Counted from the first letter of the stretch, positions 32,045 through 45,702 are shown. The stretch: DNA of 64,000 nt from JBFXCS01 sp050181915 (GCA_050181915.1 JBFXCS010000001.1:868001-932000); one strand, 5' to 3'. The notes: generated by a model from the sequence alone, not told the origin. Numbers and translations: made by a program.

Positions 32045-32050
32045 TACGAT
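32045..32050 (+). promoter_or_regulatory. -10 element of the YbjN-like gene
   Basis: TACGAT (TANNNT) ends 7 bases before the ATG at 32058, predicting a leaderless transcript. Confidence 0.45.
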
Positions 32051-32057
32051 CGCCCCG

Positions 32058-32483
32058 ATGCCCGCCGCCGATCCCCTTCCCGCCTGGCTCGACGCCGTCG
32101 GCCTCGAGCGGGAGGCCGCGGACGGGGGCTGGGCCGTGCGGGTGCCGTCCACCAAGCGCGGCCCGGTGGTGGCGGTCCTCCGGCTCGGCGAGCGCACCCT
32201 CACGGCCCGGGCCTTCATCTGCCGCGCCCCCGACCGCCGCCGCGACGAGGTGTACGCGCGCCTGCTGCGCAAGAACCTCTCCCTGCGTGGCTGGCGCTTC
32301 GCGGTCGACGACCACGGCGACGTCTACCTCGCCGCCGACGCCCCGCTGGCCGCCCTCGACGGCGACGCCCTCGACGGGCTGCTCGGCGCGCTCGCCACCG
32401 CGGTCGACGAGACCTACGAGGGCCTGGTGAGGACGGGCTTCGACGTCCCCGAGGGAACGGAGTTCCGGCCCCCTCCCGGGTGA
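32058..32483 (+). CDS. YbjN domain-containing protein
   Basis: This encodes 141 residues, ATG at 32058, probably leaderless. The protein resembles actinobacterial YbjN-domain proteins: LDAVGLEREAADGGWAVRVP, then GERTLTARAFICRAPDRRR, a VYARLLRKNL helix, WRFAVDDHGDVYLAAD, and a C-terminal VDETYEGLVRTGFDVP. The fold is that of type III secretion chaperones; the function is unknown. It is a lone plus-strand gene between dtd and the convergent TPR gene. Confidence 0.75.
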   Translation: MPAADPLPAWLDAVGLEREAADGGWAVRVPSTKRGPVVAVLRLGERTLTARAFICRAPDRRRDEVYARLLRKNLSLRGWRFAVDDHGDVYLAADAPLAALDGDALDGLLGALATAVDETYEGLVRTGFDVPEGTEFRPPPG

Positions 32484-32511
32484 CGCCCCCCGCGAGGCCG
32501 GCGGGTCGGCC

Positions 32512-32835
32512 CTACTCCAGGCCGGTGCCGAAGAGGTCGGCCAGGCGGTAGTGGGTGCGGGCGGCGGGGTCGCCCAGGCGCGAGAGGGAGCGGGCCAGGC
32601 AGTAGTGGGCGTAGCCGTCGGTGGGCGACAGCTCGACCGCGACGGCGAACTCCTCGGCGGCGCGCCGGTAGGCGCGCGAGGAGAGGTACGCCCGGCCGAG
32701 GGCCTCGCGGATCGACGCCTTGTCCGGCTCCAGCGCCTTGGCGCGCTCGAGCGACACGGCGGCCTGGCGGAACTCGCGGGCCTCCAGCAGCCATTGGCCG
32801 TTGCGGTAGGCCTCGTAGGCCTCGGTCTCGCTCAC
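32512..32835 (-). CDS. Tetratricopeptide repeat protein
   Basis: This encodes 107 residues from a GTG overlapping the transglutaminase stop (GTGA). Three TPR-like helix pairs are seen: AYEAYRNGQWLLEAREFRQA, a middle one LEPDKASIREALGRAYLSSR and LSPTDGYAHYCLARSLSRLG. TPRs mediate protein contacts. As last gene of the MoxR-DUF58-transglutaminase operon it may scaffold that machinery. Confidence 0.85.
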   Translation of the reverse strand: MSETEAYEAYRNGQWLLEAREFRQAAVSLERAKALEPDKASIREALGRAYLSSRAYRRAAEEFAVAVELSPTDGYAHYCLARSLSRLGDPAARTHYRLADLFGTGLE

Positions 32836-35144
32836 GCCCCCACCGTATCGCGCCTGCGCCACCGCAGCCCCAGGGTCGCGAGGACGCGCCTGCCGAGGGG
32901 CGCGCGGCGGCGGATGCGCCGGCGCAGGCGGGCGACGTCCCGCCAGGCCTCGGCCGCCGCGCCCGCGGCGACGGGCTGCGGCGAGAAGCGGGCCCGGGCG
33001 GCCCGCTCGTACAGCGGCGTCGGATCGATCCCCGTGCGGGCCAGGATCTCGCCGGCGCGCTCGCGCGGCGTCGCGTTCGCCGCCGGCGCCCAGCCCAGGG
33101 CGCTCAGCGAATCCTCCAGGTCCCGCGCCGCGGCCACCACCCGGTCGCGCTCGTCCCCGCCCAACCGTCCGCGCAGGCGCCGCGCCAGGCGAGCGCCCGG
33201 CGCGACCGCGAACGGCACCAGGAGGGCCAGGAAGGCCCACCGCCACGGCGAGCCGCCGGCGGCGGGCGCGGCCGCGGGCGCGGGGGCCGGCTCGGGGGCG
33301 TCGGTGGTCTGCGGGGTCCGGGGGGGCGCCTCCTCGCCGGTGGCGTCGCCGGGGTTCACCGGGCGCTCGGCGATGCGCTCGTCGATGTCCGCCAGGGTGG
33401 GCGCGTAGTCGGCCGACGAGACCGACGCCGGGTTCGGCGCGGACCGTCCCGGCGTGGGGTCGAACGGGATCCAGCCCCACTCGGGGAACCACACCTCCAC
33501 CCACGAGTGGGCGTCGCGGTCCGTGACCGACCACTCCTGGATGCGCTGGACGTAGGCGCCGCCGGTGTAGCCCACGACCACCCGGGCGGGGATGCCCAGC
33601 GTGCGCAGCATCAGGGCCATCGACCCGGCGAAGTGCTGGCAGTAGCCGGTGCGCGTCTCCAGCAGGAAGACGGCCAGCGGCGGACGGTCCGGCGGCCAGC
33701 GGGTCGGGTCCTGAGGCAGGCCCTCGGGCACCGGCGGGTCCTCGTCGTAGACGTACCCGGCGCGCAGGGCCTCCTCGATCCGGTTCACCGCCGCGTACGG
33801 GCCGGCGGCGTCGCCGGCGATCCGGCGCGCCAGCTCGCGCACCCGCGCGTACGGGACGCCGAGCTCCGCGTCGGACGGGCCCTCCCGCCCGCTGCCGAAG
33901 GCCGGCACGTCGAAGGCGCGCCCGCTGCGCGGGGCCCGCACCCGCGTCTCGCCCTCGGGCATGGTCGCCGGGTCGTAGGCGCCGGCCGCGATCAGGTCGC
34001 CCGGATCGGGACGCGGCACGTAGCCGTGCACCGTGTACTGGTCCCCCGTGCGCAGCTCGCGCTCGATCTGCACGGCCCCGTCGATCTGCTCGGCGGACGA
34101 TCCGAAGGGGCCGGTCGCCCGCCACGGCCGCCCCGAGTAGAGCAGTCGCTGGCTGCGCGTCGCGCGCACCGTGATGCGCTGCTCGAAGCGCTCGGATCCG
34201 GCCGGTATCGCGGTGACGCCGAAGTCGATGACCTTTCCGTCGAGCCGCATCGGGCCCAGGTCGCCCTCCGTCGGGACGAACGAGACCCCGTCGAAGTCGT
34301 CGAGCGCGGCCGCCCGGATCGGCAGCCGCACCTCGGTCCGCACCCGCAGCACCTCGCGCGGCTCGCCCGACCGGTCGAGGGCGCCGTAGCCCTGCCCCGT
34401 GTCGAGCGTCGCCGCGCCCGGGTCCGAGCCAGCCAGCTCCCAGTCCTTCCAGCTCCACCACGCCGATCCGGCCTGCGCCGGCCCGGCGCCGAGGGCCGCG
34501 GCGAGCACGACGACCGCCCCGCCGATCGCCACGGTGCCGCCCAGGCGCCACGCCGGCCCCGACGACCGCGCGTCCCACGAGGCGAGCGCCAGCACCACCA
34601 CCAGGCCGCCCAGCGCGAGGGCCCCGGCCGCCGCGGACGACGCCGGCGGCTCCACCGTCCAGCGGTAGGCCAGCCCCACGCCGACGGCGACCAGTCCCGC
34701 GACGGGCCGGCGGCGGGCCAGTATCTGCCAGGCCGCCACGCCGGCCAGCACCACCAGGGCGACGTCGAGCAGGGCCACGAGCTCCGGGCGGTCGCCCGGC
34801 GACACGGGCAGGCCGGTATCGGCGCCCGCGCGCATGCCGCGCGGCACCAGGCGCTGCACGTCGGTCCAGGCGTCGCCGCGCAGCAGGAGCAGATCGCCCA
34901 CCGGCCGGCGCAGCGCGAGCGCGAGGGTGGTGGGCACCGCCACCAGCAGCGCCGCGGCCACCGCCGCCACCCGGCCGCGGGGCGCGAGGCTCGCGGCCGC
35001 CGGCAGCAGCGCCAGGATGCAGAGCGCCGCCACGTGGTTCGCGCCGACCTCCCGGTAGAGGCCGTTCCAGGCGACGGCGAGCACGACCACGGCGACGAGC
35101 GCCGCGGCGGCGGGGCCGGCGGCGGCCCTAGGAGACGACGACAC
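32832..35144 (-). CDS. Membrane transglutaminase-like protein (TgpA family)
   Basis: This encodes 770 residues. The GTG at 35144 overlaps the DUF58 gene by 17 bases. About six N-terminal membrane helices (residues 10-260) are followed by an exterior region, and a transglutaminase core with Cys near 501 (TRTGYCQHFAGSMALMLR), His near 545 (DRDAHSWVEVW) and Asp near 562 (IPFDPTPG). A Pro/Ala-rich linker, one more membrane helix near 635-655 and a cytosolic helical tail (DUF4129-like) complete it. The substrate is unknown. MoxR, DUF58 and TgpA-like genes recur together across bacteria. Confidence 0.9.
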   Translation of the reverse strand: MSSSPRAAAGPAAAALVAVVVLAVAWNGLYREVGANHVAALCILALLPAAASLAPRGRVAAVAAALLVAVPTTLALALRRPVGDLLLLRGDAWTDVQRLVPRGMRAGADTGLPVSPGDRPELVALLDVALVVLAGVAAWQILARRRPVAGLVAVGVGLAYRWTVEPPASSAAAGALALGGLVVVLALASWDARSSGPAWRLGGTVAIGGAVVVLAAALGAGPAQAGSAWWSWKDWELAGSDPGAATLDTGQGYGALDRSGEPREVLRVRTEVRLPIRAAALDDFDGVSFVPTEGDLGPMRLDGKVIDFGVTAIPAGSERFEQRITVRATRSQRLLYSGRPWRATGPFGSSAEQIDGAVQIERELRTGDQYTVHGYVPRPDPGDLIAAGAYDPATMPEGETRVRAPRSGRAFDVPAFGSGREGPSDAELGVPYARVRELARRIAGDAAGPYAAVNRIEEALRAGYVYDEDPPVPEGLPQDPTRWPPDRPPLAVFLLETRTGYCQHFAGSMALMLRTLGIPARVVVGYTGGAYVQRIQEWSVTDRDAHSWVEVWFPEWGWIPFDPTPGRSAPNPASVSSADYAPTLADIDERIAERPVNPGDATGEEAPPRTPQTTDAPEPAPAPAAAPAAGGSPWRWAFLALLVPFAVAPGARLARRLRGRLGGDERDRVVAAARDLEDSLSALGWAPAANATPRERAGEILARTGIDPTPLYERAARARFSPQPVAAGAAAEAWRDVARLRRRIRRRAPLGRRVLATLGLRWRRRDTVGA

Positions 35145-36305
35145 GGGCCTCGCGGGGCGAGAGCGCCCGCGCCACGTCGTCCTGGCCGGCCACGATCGCG
35201 ATGTCCGTCCCGCCGCGCGCCAGCTCGGGGGCGGCGGCGGCCGCCGCCCCCGCCAGGATGACCGCGGTCGCGACGCCCGCGCCATGCGCCTGGGCCAGCG
35301 CGGGGCCGAGCCCGGCGTCGACCGCCGAGGTGCAGACGATCATCAGGTCGGGGGCGTCGGCGGCGGTGGCCTCGGCGCGCACCGCGAGGGCCAGCGCGCG
35401 CTCGCCGCCGGGCTCCAGCTGGGTGAGCGCCAGCTCCAGCTCGGGCCACGCCGCCCTGCCCACCGCCAGGCGCGCCGGCCGGCGGCCGGTGTGCACCAGG
35501 CCCACCGGCTCGGCGCGCTCGGCCAGGTGGCGGGCGATCGCCGCCGCCGCGGTGACGGCCGTCTCGAAGTCGCGGCCCCCGGCGGCGGCCCCGTCCAGCA
35601 CGATCAGGACCGAGCGGCCGAAGCCCTCGGCCGCCTTCAGCTCCTTGGTCTGGAGCCGGCCCCGCTTCGCCGTCTGGGGCCAGTGGATGCGCGACAGCGG
35701 ATCGCCCGCCTGGTAGTCGCGCACCCGGTCGAGCTCCCCGAAGCCCGACACCGCGCGGCGCCGTCGCGGGCCGCTGCCGTCGAAGCGGGCCACCAGCTCG
35801 AGGCCGGGCACGGCCGGCGCGCGCGGCGCGACCAGCAGGCGGGTGTCGCCCCGGCCGGCCCGGGCGGCGCCGGCGAGGCCGAAGGGATCGGTCACGCGCA
35901 GCCGCGGCGGCGGCAGCAGGTGATCGCCGCGCGGCGCGGAGGTGACGCGCCAGCTGCGGGAGGTCTCCATCCGCGGCGCCTCGGGGCCCCGCAGCGAGCC
36001 CAGGCCGGGGTCGAGGGCGATGCCCAGCACGTGCGCGAGCCCGGAACGCGCCGGCCAGCCCCCCAGGGTGAGGGCGACGGTCACGGTGTCGCCGGCGCGG
36101 CAGCGCGCCGGCGACACCCGGCGCCGCACCCGCAGCCCGCGGGCGACGGCCCACACCAGCAGGGTCGCGAGCACCGGCAGGGCGATGAGCCCGACGCCGA
36201 GCGTCGCGAGGGCGGTGGTGCCGAAGCCGCGGCTGGCGACGAGGGCGACGACCCCGGCGCCGGCGAGCGCGACCGCCCGCCCCGAGGGCCCCGCCGGCAG
36301 CGCCC

Positions 36306-36309
<4 letters not shown>
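35128..36309 (-). CDS. DUF58 domain protein
   Basis: This encodes 393 residues from a GTG overlapping the MoxR stop (GTGA). Two membrane helices at about 12-55 are followed by a beta-rich exterior region, then the DUF58 signature SGFGELDRVRDYQAGDPLSRI-HWPQTAKRGRLQTKEL near residues 180-220 (quoted in two parts), and a von Willebrand A-like C-terminal fold (SVLIVLDGAAAGGRDFETAV). These proteins are thought to be client or partner proteins of MoxR ATPases. Confidence 0.93.
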
Positions 36310-37301
<992 letters not shown>

Positions 37302-37349
37302 CGGGCCGCCGAATAGGCGCCGGCCGGGCGCGCGATGCCGGTGAGGACG

Positions 37350-38537
37350 CTAGGCCAGAAGCGGCACGACGGCGTCCCAGATCCGCTCGGCGCAGGCCTC
37401 CTTGCTCGCCCTGGCGACGTGCTCCTCGCCCTCGGCGCCGATGATGGTGATGGCGTTGTCGGCCGAGCCGAAGCCGATGCCGTCCACCGAGACGTCGTTG
37501 TGGACGATCAGGTCGAGGCCCTTGCGGGCGCGCTTCTCGCGGGCCCGGGCGAGGCCCGCCTCGCCGTGCTCGGCGGCGAAGCCCACCACCACCTGGCGCT
37601 CCCGGCGACCGACCAGCTCGGCGACGATGTCGACGGTGGGCTCGAGGTCGATCTCGAGGTGCCCGTGGGCGCTCTTGTCGATCTTGCCGTCCTGCGCCGC
37701 GACGGGCCGGAAGTCGGCGACCGCGGCCGCCATCACGAGCACGTCGCAGGCGGGGAACTCCCGGCCCGCGGCCTGCCGCAGCCCCTCGGCGGTGGGCGCA
37801 TCGACGTAGCGCACGTCGGGGTGCCGCGGCAGGTCGACGTTCGAGGCGAGCACGGTGACCGCGGCGCCGCGGCGCCGGGCGGCCTCCGCGACCGCCCAGC
37901 CCATCCGGCCGCTCGACCGGTTGCCGACGTAGCGCACGGCGTCGATCGGCTCCCGCGTGCCGCCCGCGCTGATCAGGACCCTGCGGCCCGCCAGCGAGCC
38001 GGCCCCGGCCAGCCGCGCCTCGACCGCGTCGACGACCGTCAGCGGGTCGGCCAGGCGCCCCACGCCGGTCTCGCCGTCGGCCAGCAGGCCGCTGGCGGGC
38101 GGGATCACCCCGACGCCCCGCGCTTGCAGCCGGGCGAGGTTCTCGGCGGTCGCCGGGTGCAGGTACATGCGCGTGTTCATCGCCGGGGCGACCAGCACGG
38201 GCCCGTCGAAGGCCAGGTGCACCGCCCCCAGCAGCCCGCCGGCGAGGCCCGCGGCCATGTGGGCGAGGGTGTCGGCCGTCGCCGGGCAGACCAGCAGCAG
38301 GTCGGCGCGGCGCGCCAGGTCGAGGTGGCCGTAGCCGGGGCGCTCCTCGGCCCCGAAGGTGCTCGTGCCCACCGGCCGGCCCGAGAGGGCGGCGAAGGTG
38401 GACGGGCCCACGAAGCGCCGGGCGGTGCGCGTCATCACCACGGTCACGTCGTGGCCGCGGCTCTGCAGGATGCGCAGCACGTCGACGGCCTTGTAGGCGG
38501 CGATGCCGCCCGAGACGCCCAGCAGGATCTCAGCCAC
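37350..38537 (-). CDS. coaBC: Bifunctional phosphopantothenoylcysteine decarboxylase / ligase
   Basis: This encodes 395 residues from GTG 38537, overlapping gmk by 8 bases. CoaC (about 1-180) has GVSGGIAAYKAVDVLR, the active-site His in the GYGHLDLARRADL region, and APAMNTRMYLHPATAENLA. CoaB (about 190-395) has SAGGTREPIDAVRYVGNRSSG (in part), DVLVMAAAVADFRP and the DLIVHNDV motif. Together they make 4'-phosphopantetheine for coenzyme A. The omega-subunit gene rpoZ, commonly found between gmk and coaBC, is absent. Confidence 0.96.
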   Translation of the reverse strand: MAEILLGVSGGIAAYKAVDVLRILQSRGHDVTVVMTRTARRFVGPSTFAALSGRPVGTSTFGAEERPGYGHLDLARRADLLLVCPATADTLAHMAAGLAGGLLGAVHLAFDGPVLVAPAMNTRMYLHPATAENLARLQARGVGVIPPASGLLADGETGVGRLADPLTVVDAVEARLAGAGSLAGRRVLISAGGTREPIDAVRYVGNRSSGRMGWAVAEAARRRGAAVTVLASNVDLPRHPDVRYVDAPTAEGLRQAAGREFPACDVLVMAAAVADFRPVAAQDGKIDKSAHGHLEIDLEPTVDIVAELVGRRERQVVVGFAAEHGEAGLARAREKRARKGLDLIVHNDVSVDGIGFGSADNAITIIGAEGEEHVARASKEACAERIWDAVVPLLA

Positions 38538-39186
38538 GCGGCCGCTCGCCGGTGATCTCGGCGATGACGCCGGCCAGCTCGGCGGCGGCGGCATCGACCT
38601 CGGCGTTCACGATCACGTGGTCGAACTCGCCCATCGCCTCCAACTCGATGCGGCTGGTGGCCAGGCGGGCGGCGATCTCCCCGCTGGTGTCGGTGGCGCG
38701 GTGCTCCAGGCGGCGGGCCAGCTCGTCCAGCGAGGGCGGGGCGATGAACACCGAGACCGCCTCGGGCAGGTCGCGCCGCACCGCCCGGGCGCCCGCCAGC
38801 TCGATCTCCACGATCGGCCACCGCCCGCCGTCGCGGATGCGGTCCACCTCGGAGCGGAGGGTGCCGTAGCGGTTGCCGGCGTAGGCGACGTGCTCGAGGA
38901 AGGCGCCCGCGGCAGCGCGGCGCTCGAACTCCTCCGGCGTGAGGAAGTGGTACTGCACGCCGTCGCTCTCGCCGGGGCGGCGCCGCCGCGTGGTGGCCGA
39001 CACCGCGACCTCCAGGGACGGGAAGAGCGGCAGCACGCGGGAGATGAGCGTGCCCTTGCCGGCCCCCGAGGGCCCGGACACGATGATGACGCGCGCCGGC
39101 CGGTCTACTTGTGCAGAAGCTCCAGCAGCTCGGACCGCTGGCGATCCGACAGTCCGCCGATGGTCTTGCCCTGCGAGATGCGGCAC
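38530..39186 (-). CDS. gmk: Guanylate kinase (start codon unclear)
   Basis: The enzyme phosphorylates GMP to GDP. P-loop GPSGAGKGTLISR, ATTRRRRPGESDGVQYHFL, EHVAYAGNRYGT and FIAPPSLDELARRL are all present. The expected start is at about 39105, next to the stop of the integration host factor gene, but no ATG, GTG or TTG exists there; the frame has GTA at that position. The only upstream start is GTG 39186, adding about 30 residues that overlap the previous gene. The only near downstream one is GTG 39081, which would cut the first beta-strand. I list the longest form. Confidence 0.85.
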   Translation of the reverse strand: MPHLAGQDHRRTVGSPAVRAAGASAQVDRPARVIIVSGPSGAGKGTLISRVLPLFPSLEVAVSATTRRRRPGESDGVQYHFLTPEEFERRAAAGAFLEHVAYAGNRYGTLRSEVDRIRDGGRWPIVEIELAGARAVRRDLPEAVSVFIAPPSLDELARRLEHRATDTSGEIAARLATSRIELEAMGEFDHVIVNAEVDAAAAELAGVIAEITGERPRG

Positions 39187-39440
39187 GTGTTCAGGAATCG
39201 CGTGGCCTTGACCTTGCCGTACTTCGGAACGGCCATGAGCATGTCAAAGACCTTCGCGGTGAGCACGAACTCCGGCGGGTTCGAGATGACGCTGCCGATG
39301 CTGGTGCGCCCGCTCTTCAGATCCTTCTTGAGCTGCGCCCGGCGCGAGCGGATCTCGTTGGCCCGTCGCAGCGCCTCCATCCGCTGGTCGAGCGACCGCG
39401 CGGGCGCCTGGGAGGAGGGCTTGGCACTCGTGGTCGCCAC
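39105..39440 (-). CDS. mihF: Actinobacterial-type integration host factor
   Basis: This encodes 111 residues from GTG 39440. An ATG at 39449 exists but is part of the TAGAAT -10 box, so the leaderless GTG is more likely. The protein has the actinobacterial IHF core: RMEALRRANEIRSRRAQLKK, GRTSIGSVISNPPEF, KVFDMLMAVPKYGKVKATRF, and a helix-two-turn-helix end RISQGKTIGGLSDRQRSELL. It binds DNA without strong specificity and organises the nucleoid. Its place before gmk is the standard actinobacterial one. Confidence 0.95.
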   Translation of the reverse strand: MATTSAKPSSQAPARSLDQRMEALRRANEIRSRRAQLKKDLKSGRTSIGSVISNPPEFVLTAKVFDMLMAVPKYGKVKATRFLNTCRISQGKTIGGLSDRQRSELLELLHK

Positions 39441-39447
39441 GGAGGGC

Positions 39448-39477
39448 ATTCTAGGGTCGGTCAACCGGATCAGGCAA
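39448..39477 (-). promoter_or_regulatory. Promoter of mihF-gmk-coaBC
   Basis: TTGCCT (39472-39477) and TAGAAT (39448-39453) are separated by 18 bases on the minus strand. Transcription would begin at the GTG at 39440. The upstream 50 bases are unusually A/T-rich for the window (GTAAAACGG, GTGAAAACGGGG), suiting an UP element. Confidence 0.65.
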
Positions 39478-39567
39478 GCCCCGGTTTGCAGCCGTTTTAC
39501 CCCGTTTTCACGCTTGTTGCAGGCGAAGATGCGAAACTGCGGTTCTTACAGAATCTCGGCCTCAGGT

Positions 39568-42794
<3,227 letters not shown>

Positions 42795-42795
<1 letters not shown>

Positions 42796-43850
42796 TAGCG
42801 GAGGCTCCCGACGAAGTCGCGGAACATGTAGCGGGCGTCGCGCGGCCCGGGCCGCGCCTCGGGGTGGTACTGGACCGACCAGGCGCGCAGCTCGGGGGCG
42901 GCGATGCCCTCCACCGAGCCGTCGAAGAGGCTGGTCCGGGTGACCTCGACGCCGTCGGGCAGCCCGTCGGCCACGACCGCGTAGCCGTGGTTCTGCACCG
43001 TGATCTCCACCTGCCCGGTGTCGCTGCGCCGCACCGGGTGGTTGGCGCCGCGATGGCCGAAGGGCAGCTTCTCGGTGCGCAGCCCGAGGGCCCGGCTCAG
43101 CATCTGGTGCCCCAGGCAGATGCCGAACACCGGCACCGTCCCCAGCAGGCCGCGCACCGCCTCGACCACCGTCGTCACGGCCGCCGGGTCGCCGGGCCCG
43201 TTCGAGACGAACACCCCGTCCGGGCCGCGCGCCAGCACCTCGTCCGCGCCCGTCCCGGCCGGCACCACCTCGAGTCGGCAGCCGGCCGCGACCAGGCCGG
43301 CGGCGATGCTCTCCTTCATCCCGCAGTCGATCGCGACCACCCGGGGGCCGTCGTCGCCCAGCGCGCGCCGCGGCCCGGCGGCCTCGGACGCCAGGTCGCG
43401 GCCGTCCAGCGACGGGTGCTCCCTGACGCGGGCCAACAGCTCCTCGGCGCCCAGCTCGGTGGTGACGCCGCCCCGCATGGCGCCCCGGTCGCGCAGATGG
43501 CGCACCAGCCGGCGGGTGTCGCAGTCGTCGACGGCCACGACGCCCCGCGCGCGCAGCCAGCTCGTCCAGCCCACCGGCCCGGCGGCCCCCGGCCGGTCGC
43601 CCGCGCGCGCCATCACCACGGCGCCGGGCCACGCGCGGTCGCTCTCGTCGCCGCCCGGGCCGGTGCCGTAGTTGCCGACCATCGGAGCGGTGAAGCAGAG
43701 CAGCTGGCCGTGGTAGGAGGGGTCGGTCACCGCCTCCTGGTAGCCGTTCATGCCGGTGGTGAAGACCATCTCGCCGAGCGCGGTGCCCGCCGCCCCCACC
43801 GAGCGTGCGTCGAGGACCAGGCCGTCCTCCAGCGCGAGCAGGGCGCTCAC
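42795..43850 (-). CDS. carA: Carbamoyl phosphate synthase small subunit
   Basis: This encodes 351 residues. It hydrolyses glutamine and passes ammonia to CarB. The N-terminal domain has GEMVFTTGMNGYQEAVTDPS (about 26-45). The class I glutamine amidotransferase domain has the catalytic Cys in VFGICLGHQMLSRALGL near 235 and the His/Glu pair in SVQYHPEARPG near 325-335. GTG start overlaps the isochorismatase stop (GTGA). Confidence 0.97.
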
Positions 43851-44416
43851 CGCACCAGCTTCGAGATCTGCTTGAACTCGGGGCTACCGGCCACCTCGAG
43901 GATCTCGAAGAGGGCCGTCTCGGCGCTGGTGATCGCGGCTCCCGCGGCCCGCAGCTTCTCGAGCGCGAGCGCCACGTTGCGCGGCGAGCGCGACGAGACC
44001 GCGTCGGCGGCGACGTGCACCTCGTGGCCGCGGTCGAGCAGGTCGAGCGCGGTCTGGTTGACGCAGACGTGCGCCTCGATGCCGGCCACCACCCAGCGGC
44101 GCACCCCGGTGCGCTCGAGCGCCCGGTCGAACTCCTCCACCCCCACGGCCGAGAAGCGCAGCTTCTCGATGCGGGGGGTGCCCTCGGGCAGGCGCCCGGC
44201 CACCTCCGGCACGGTCGCGCCGAGGCCCTTCGTGTACTGCTCGCTCACCAGGACCGGCCGCCCCAGCACGCCGAAGCCCTCGGCGAGCAGGCCGACGTTG
44301 GCCACGGTCTCGTCGAAGCGGTCGATGACCGGCCGGAACGCCTCCTGCACGTCGACCACGATCAGGCCCGCGTCCTCGCGGCCCAAGAGCGACGGATGCC
44401 GCGTCACGCTCGCCAT
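43847..44416 (-). CDS. Isochorismatase family hydrolase
   Basis: This encodes 189 residues with ATG start. The Asp-Lys-Cys triad is in place: Asp22 (LIVVDVQEAF), Lys near 85 (RIEKLRFSAV) and Cys near 117 (GIEAHVCVNQTALDLL). The family hydrolyses isochorismate, nicotinamide, ureidoacrylate and similar compounds. It overlaps pyrC by 13 bases and carA by 4, so it is embedded in the pyrimidine operon. A role in pyrimidine or ureide turnover is possible but only inferred from position. Confidence 0.9.
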   Translation of the reverse strand: MASVTRHPSLLGREDAGLIVVDVQEAFRPVIDRFDETVANVGLLAEGFGVLGRPVLVSEQYTKGLGATVPEVAGRLPEGTPRIEKLRFSAVGVEEFDRALERTGVRRWVVAGIEAHVCVNQTALDLLDRGHEVHVAADAVSSRSPRNVALALEKLRAAGAAITSAETALFEILEVAGSPEFKQISKLVR

Positions 44417-45702
44417 GCGATCTGCCCCCCTGCGATGGTCAGCACGATCCGGCCGCGCAGCTCCTCTCCCAGCCAGGCCGAGTTGCGCGACAGGCTCTGG
44501 AATCCCCCCTCGCCCACCAGCACCGCCGCGTCCGGGTCGATCAGGGCGACGTCGGCGACGGCCCCGTCGGCCAGGGTCGGCGCCGGGAGGTCGATCACCC
44601 CGGCGGCGTCGGCGCTCATGCGCCGCACCAGCGTGGGCAGGTCGACGAGCCCCGTCTCGACGAGGTGGGTGTTGCAGGCCGCGAAGGCGGTCTCGAGGCC
44701 GGTGATGCCGAACGGCGCCTCCTCGAAGGGCACCTCCTTCTCGTCGCCGCCGTGCGGCGCGTGGTCGGTGGCGACGCAGTCGAGGGTGCCGTCGATGAGC
44801 GCGGCGATGAGGGCCAGGCGGTCGTCCTCGGCGCGCAGCGGCGGGTTCATCTTGTGGCGCGCGGGGTCGAGCGAGGCGACGGCCTCGTCGGTGAGCACCA
44901 GGTGGTGCGGCGTGACCTCGCCGGTGATGCGGACCCCGCGCCCCTTGGCGCGGCGGATCTCCTCCACCGTCTCGGCGGCGGAGACGTGGCAGATGTGGAT
45001 GCGGCCGCCCTCGTACTCGGCCAGCGCCGCGTCGCGCGCCACGGCCACGCTCTCCGAGATCGAGGGGATGCCGGCCAGCCCGAGGCGGGTGGCCACCGGG
45101 CCGTCGTGGGCGACGCCCCGGCCCGACAGGTGCGGGTCCTCCTCGTGCAGCACCAGGGGGAGCCCGGTGATGCGCTGGTACTGGAGCGCCCGGCGCATCA
45201 CCTCGGCGTTGGCGACCGGATGCCCGTCGTCGCTGAAACCGACCGCGCCCAGCTCGGCGAGCTCGGCCTGCTCGGTCAGCTCCCGGCCGTCCTGGCCCAC
45301 GGTGATCGCGGCGTAGAAGCCCACCCGGATCACGGCGTCCTCGGCGGCCTGGTCGAGCAGCGCCCCCAGCACCGCGGCGTTGTCCACCACCGGCGACGTG
45401 TTCGGCATCGCGGCGATCGCGACGAAGCCGCCCGCCGCGGCGGCGCGGCTGCCGGTGGCGACGGTCTCGAGGTCCTCGCGGCCCGGCACCCTCAGGTGCA
45501 CGTGCGGGTCGACGAACCCGGGCGCCGCGACCAGGCCTGTGCCGTCGATCTCCTCGAGCCCCTCCGGCGACCCGCCGATGCGCCCGTCGCGCACCACCAG
45601 GTCGCGCACCTCGTCGATGCCGGCGGCCGGGTCGAGCACGCGGGCGCCGCGGATCACCAGCGACGCGGCGGGGCCGGGTCGCTGGGGCAGCCTGGCCGCC
45701 AC
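44404..45702 (-). CDS. pyrC: Dihydroorotase
   Basis: This encodes 432 residues from a GTG overlapping the pyrB stop (TAGTG). It cyclises N-carbamoyl-aspartate to dihydroorotate in pyrimidine synthesis. The zinc site is formed by DPHVHLR (about 65-71), HEEDP near 185, the ICHVSAAETV stretch near 235, and CVATDHAPH near 307-315. This pattern is the type-I (CAD-like) dihydroorotase rather than the short E. coli type. Confidence 0.96.
   Translation of the reverse strand: MAARLPQRPGPAASLVIRGARVLDPAAGIDEVRDLVVRDGRIGGSPEGLEEIDGTGLVAAPGFVDPHVHLRVPGREDLETVATGSRAAAAGGFVAIAAMPNTSPVVDNAAVLGALLDQAAEDAVIRVGFYAAITVGQDGRELTEQAELAELGAVGFSDDGHPVANAEVMRRALQYQRITGLPLVLHEEDPHLSGRGVAHDGPVATRLGLAGIPSISESVAVARDAALAEYEGGRIHICHVSAAETVEEIRRAKGRGVRITGEVTPHHLVLTDEAVASLDPARHKMNPPLRAEDDRLALIAALIDGTLDCVATDHAPHGGDEKEVPFEEAPFGITGLETAFAACNTHLVETGLVDLPTLVRRMSADAAGVIDLPAPTLADGAVADVALIDPDAAVLVGEGGFQSLSRNSAWLGEELRGRIVLTIAGGQIAWRA

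Noticed and set aside
39447..39449. ATG as start of the integration host factor gene
   Set aside because: It overlaps the -10 box; the leaderless GTG at 39440 fits the promoter better.
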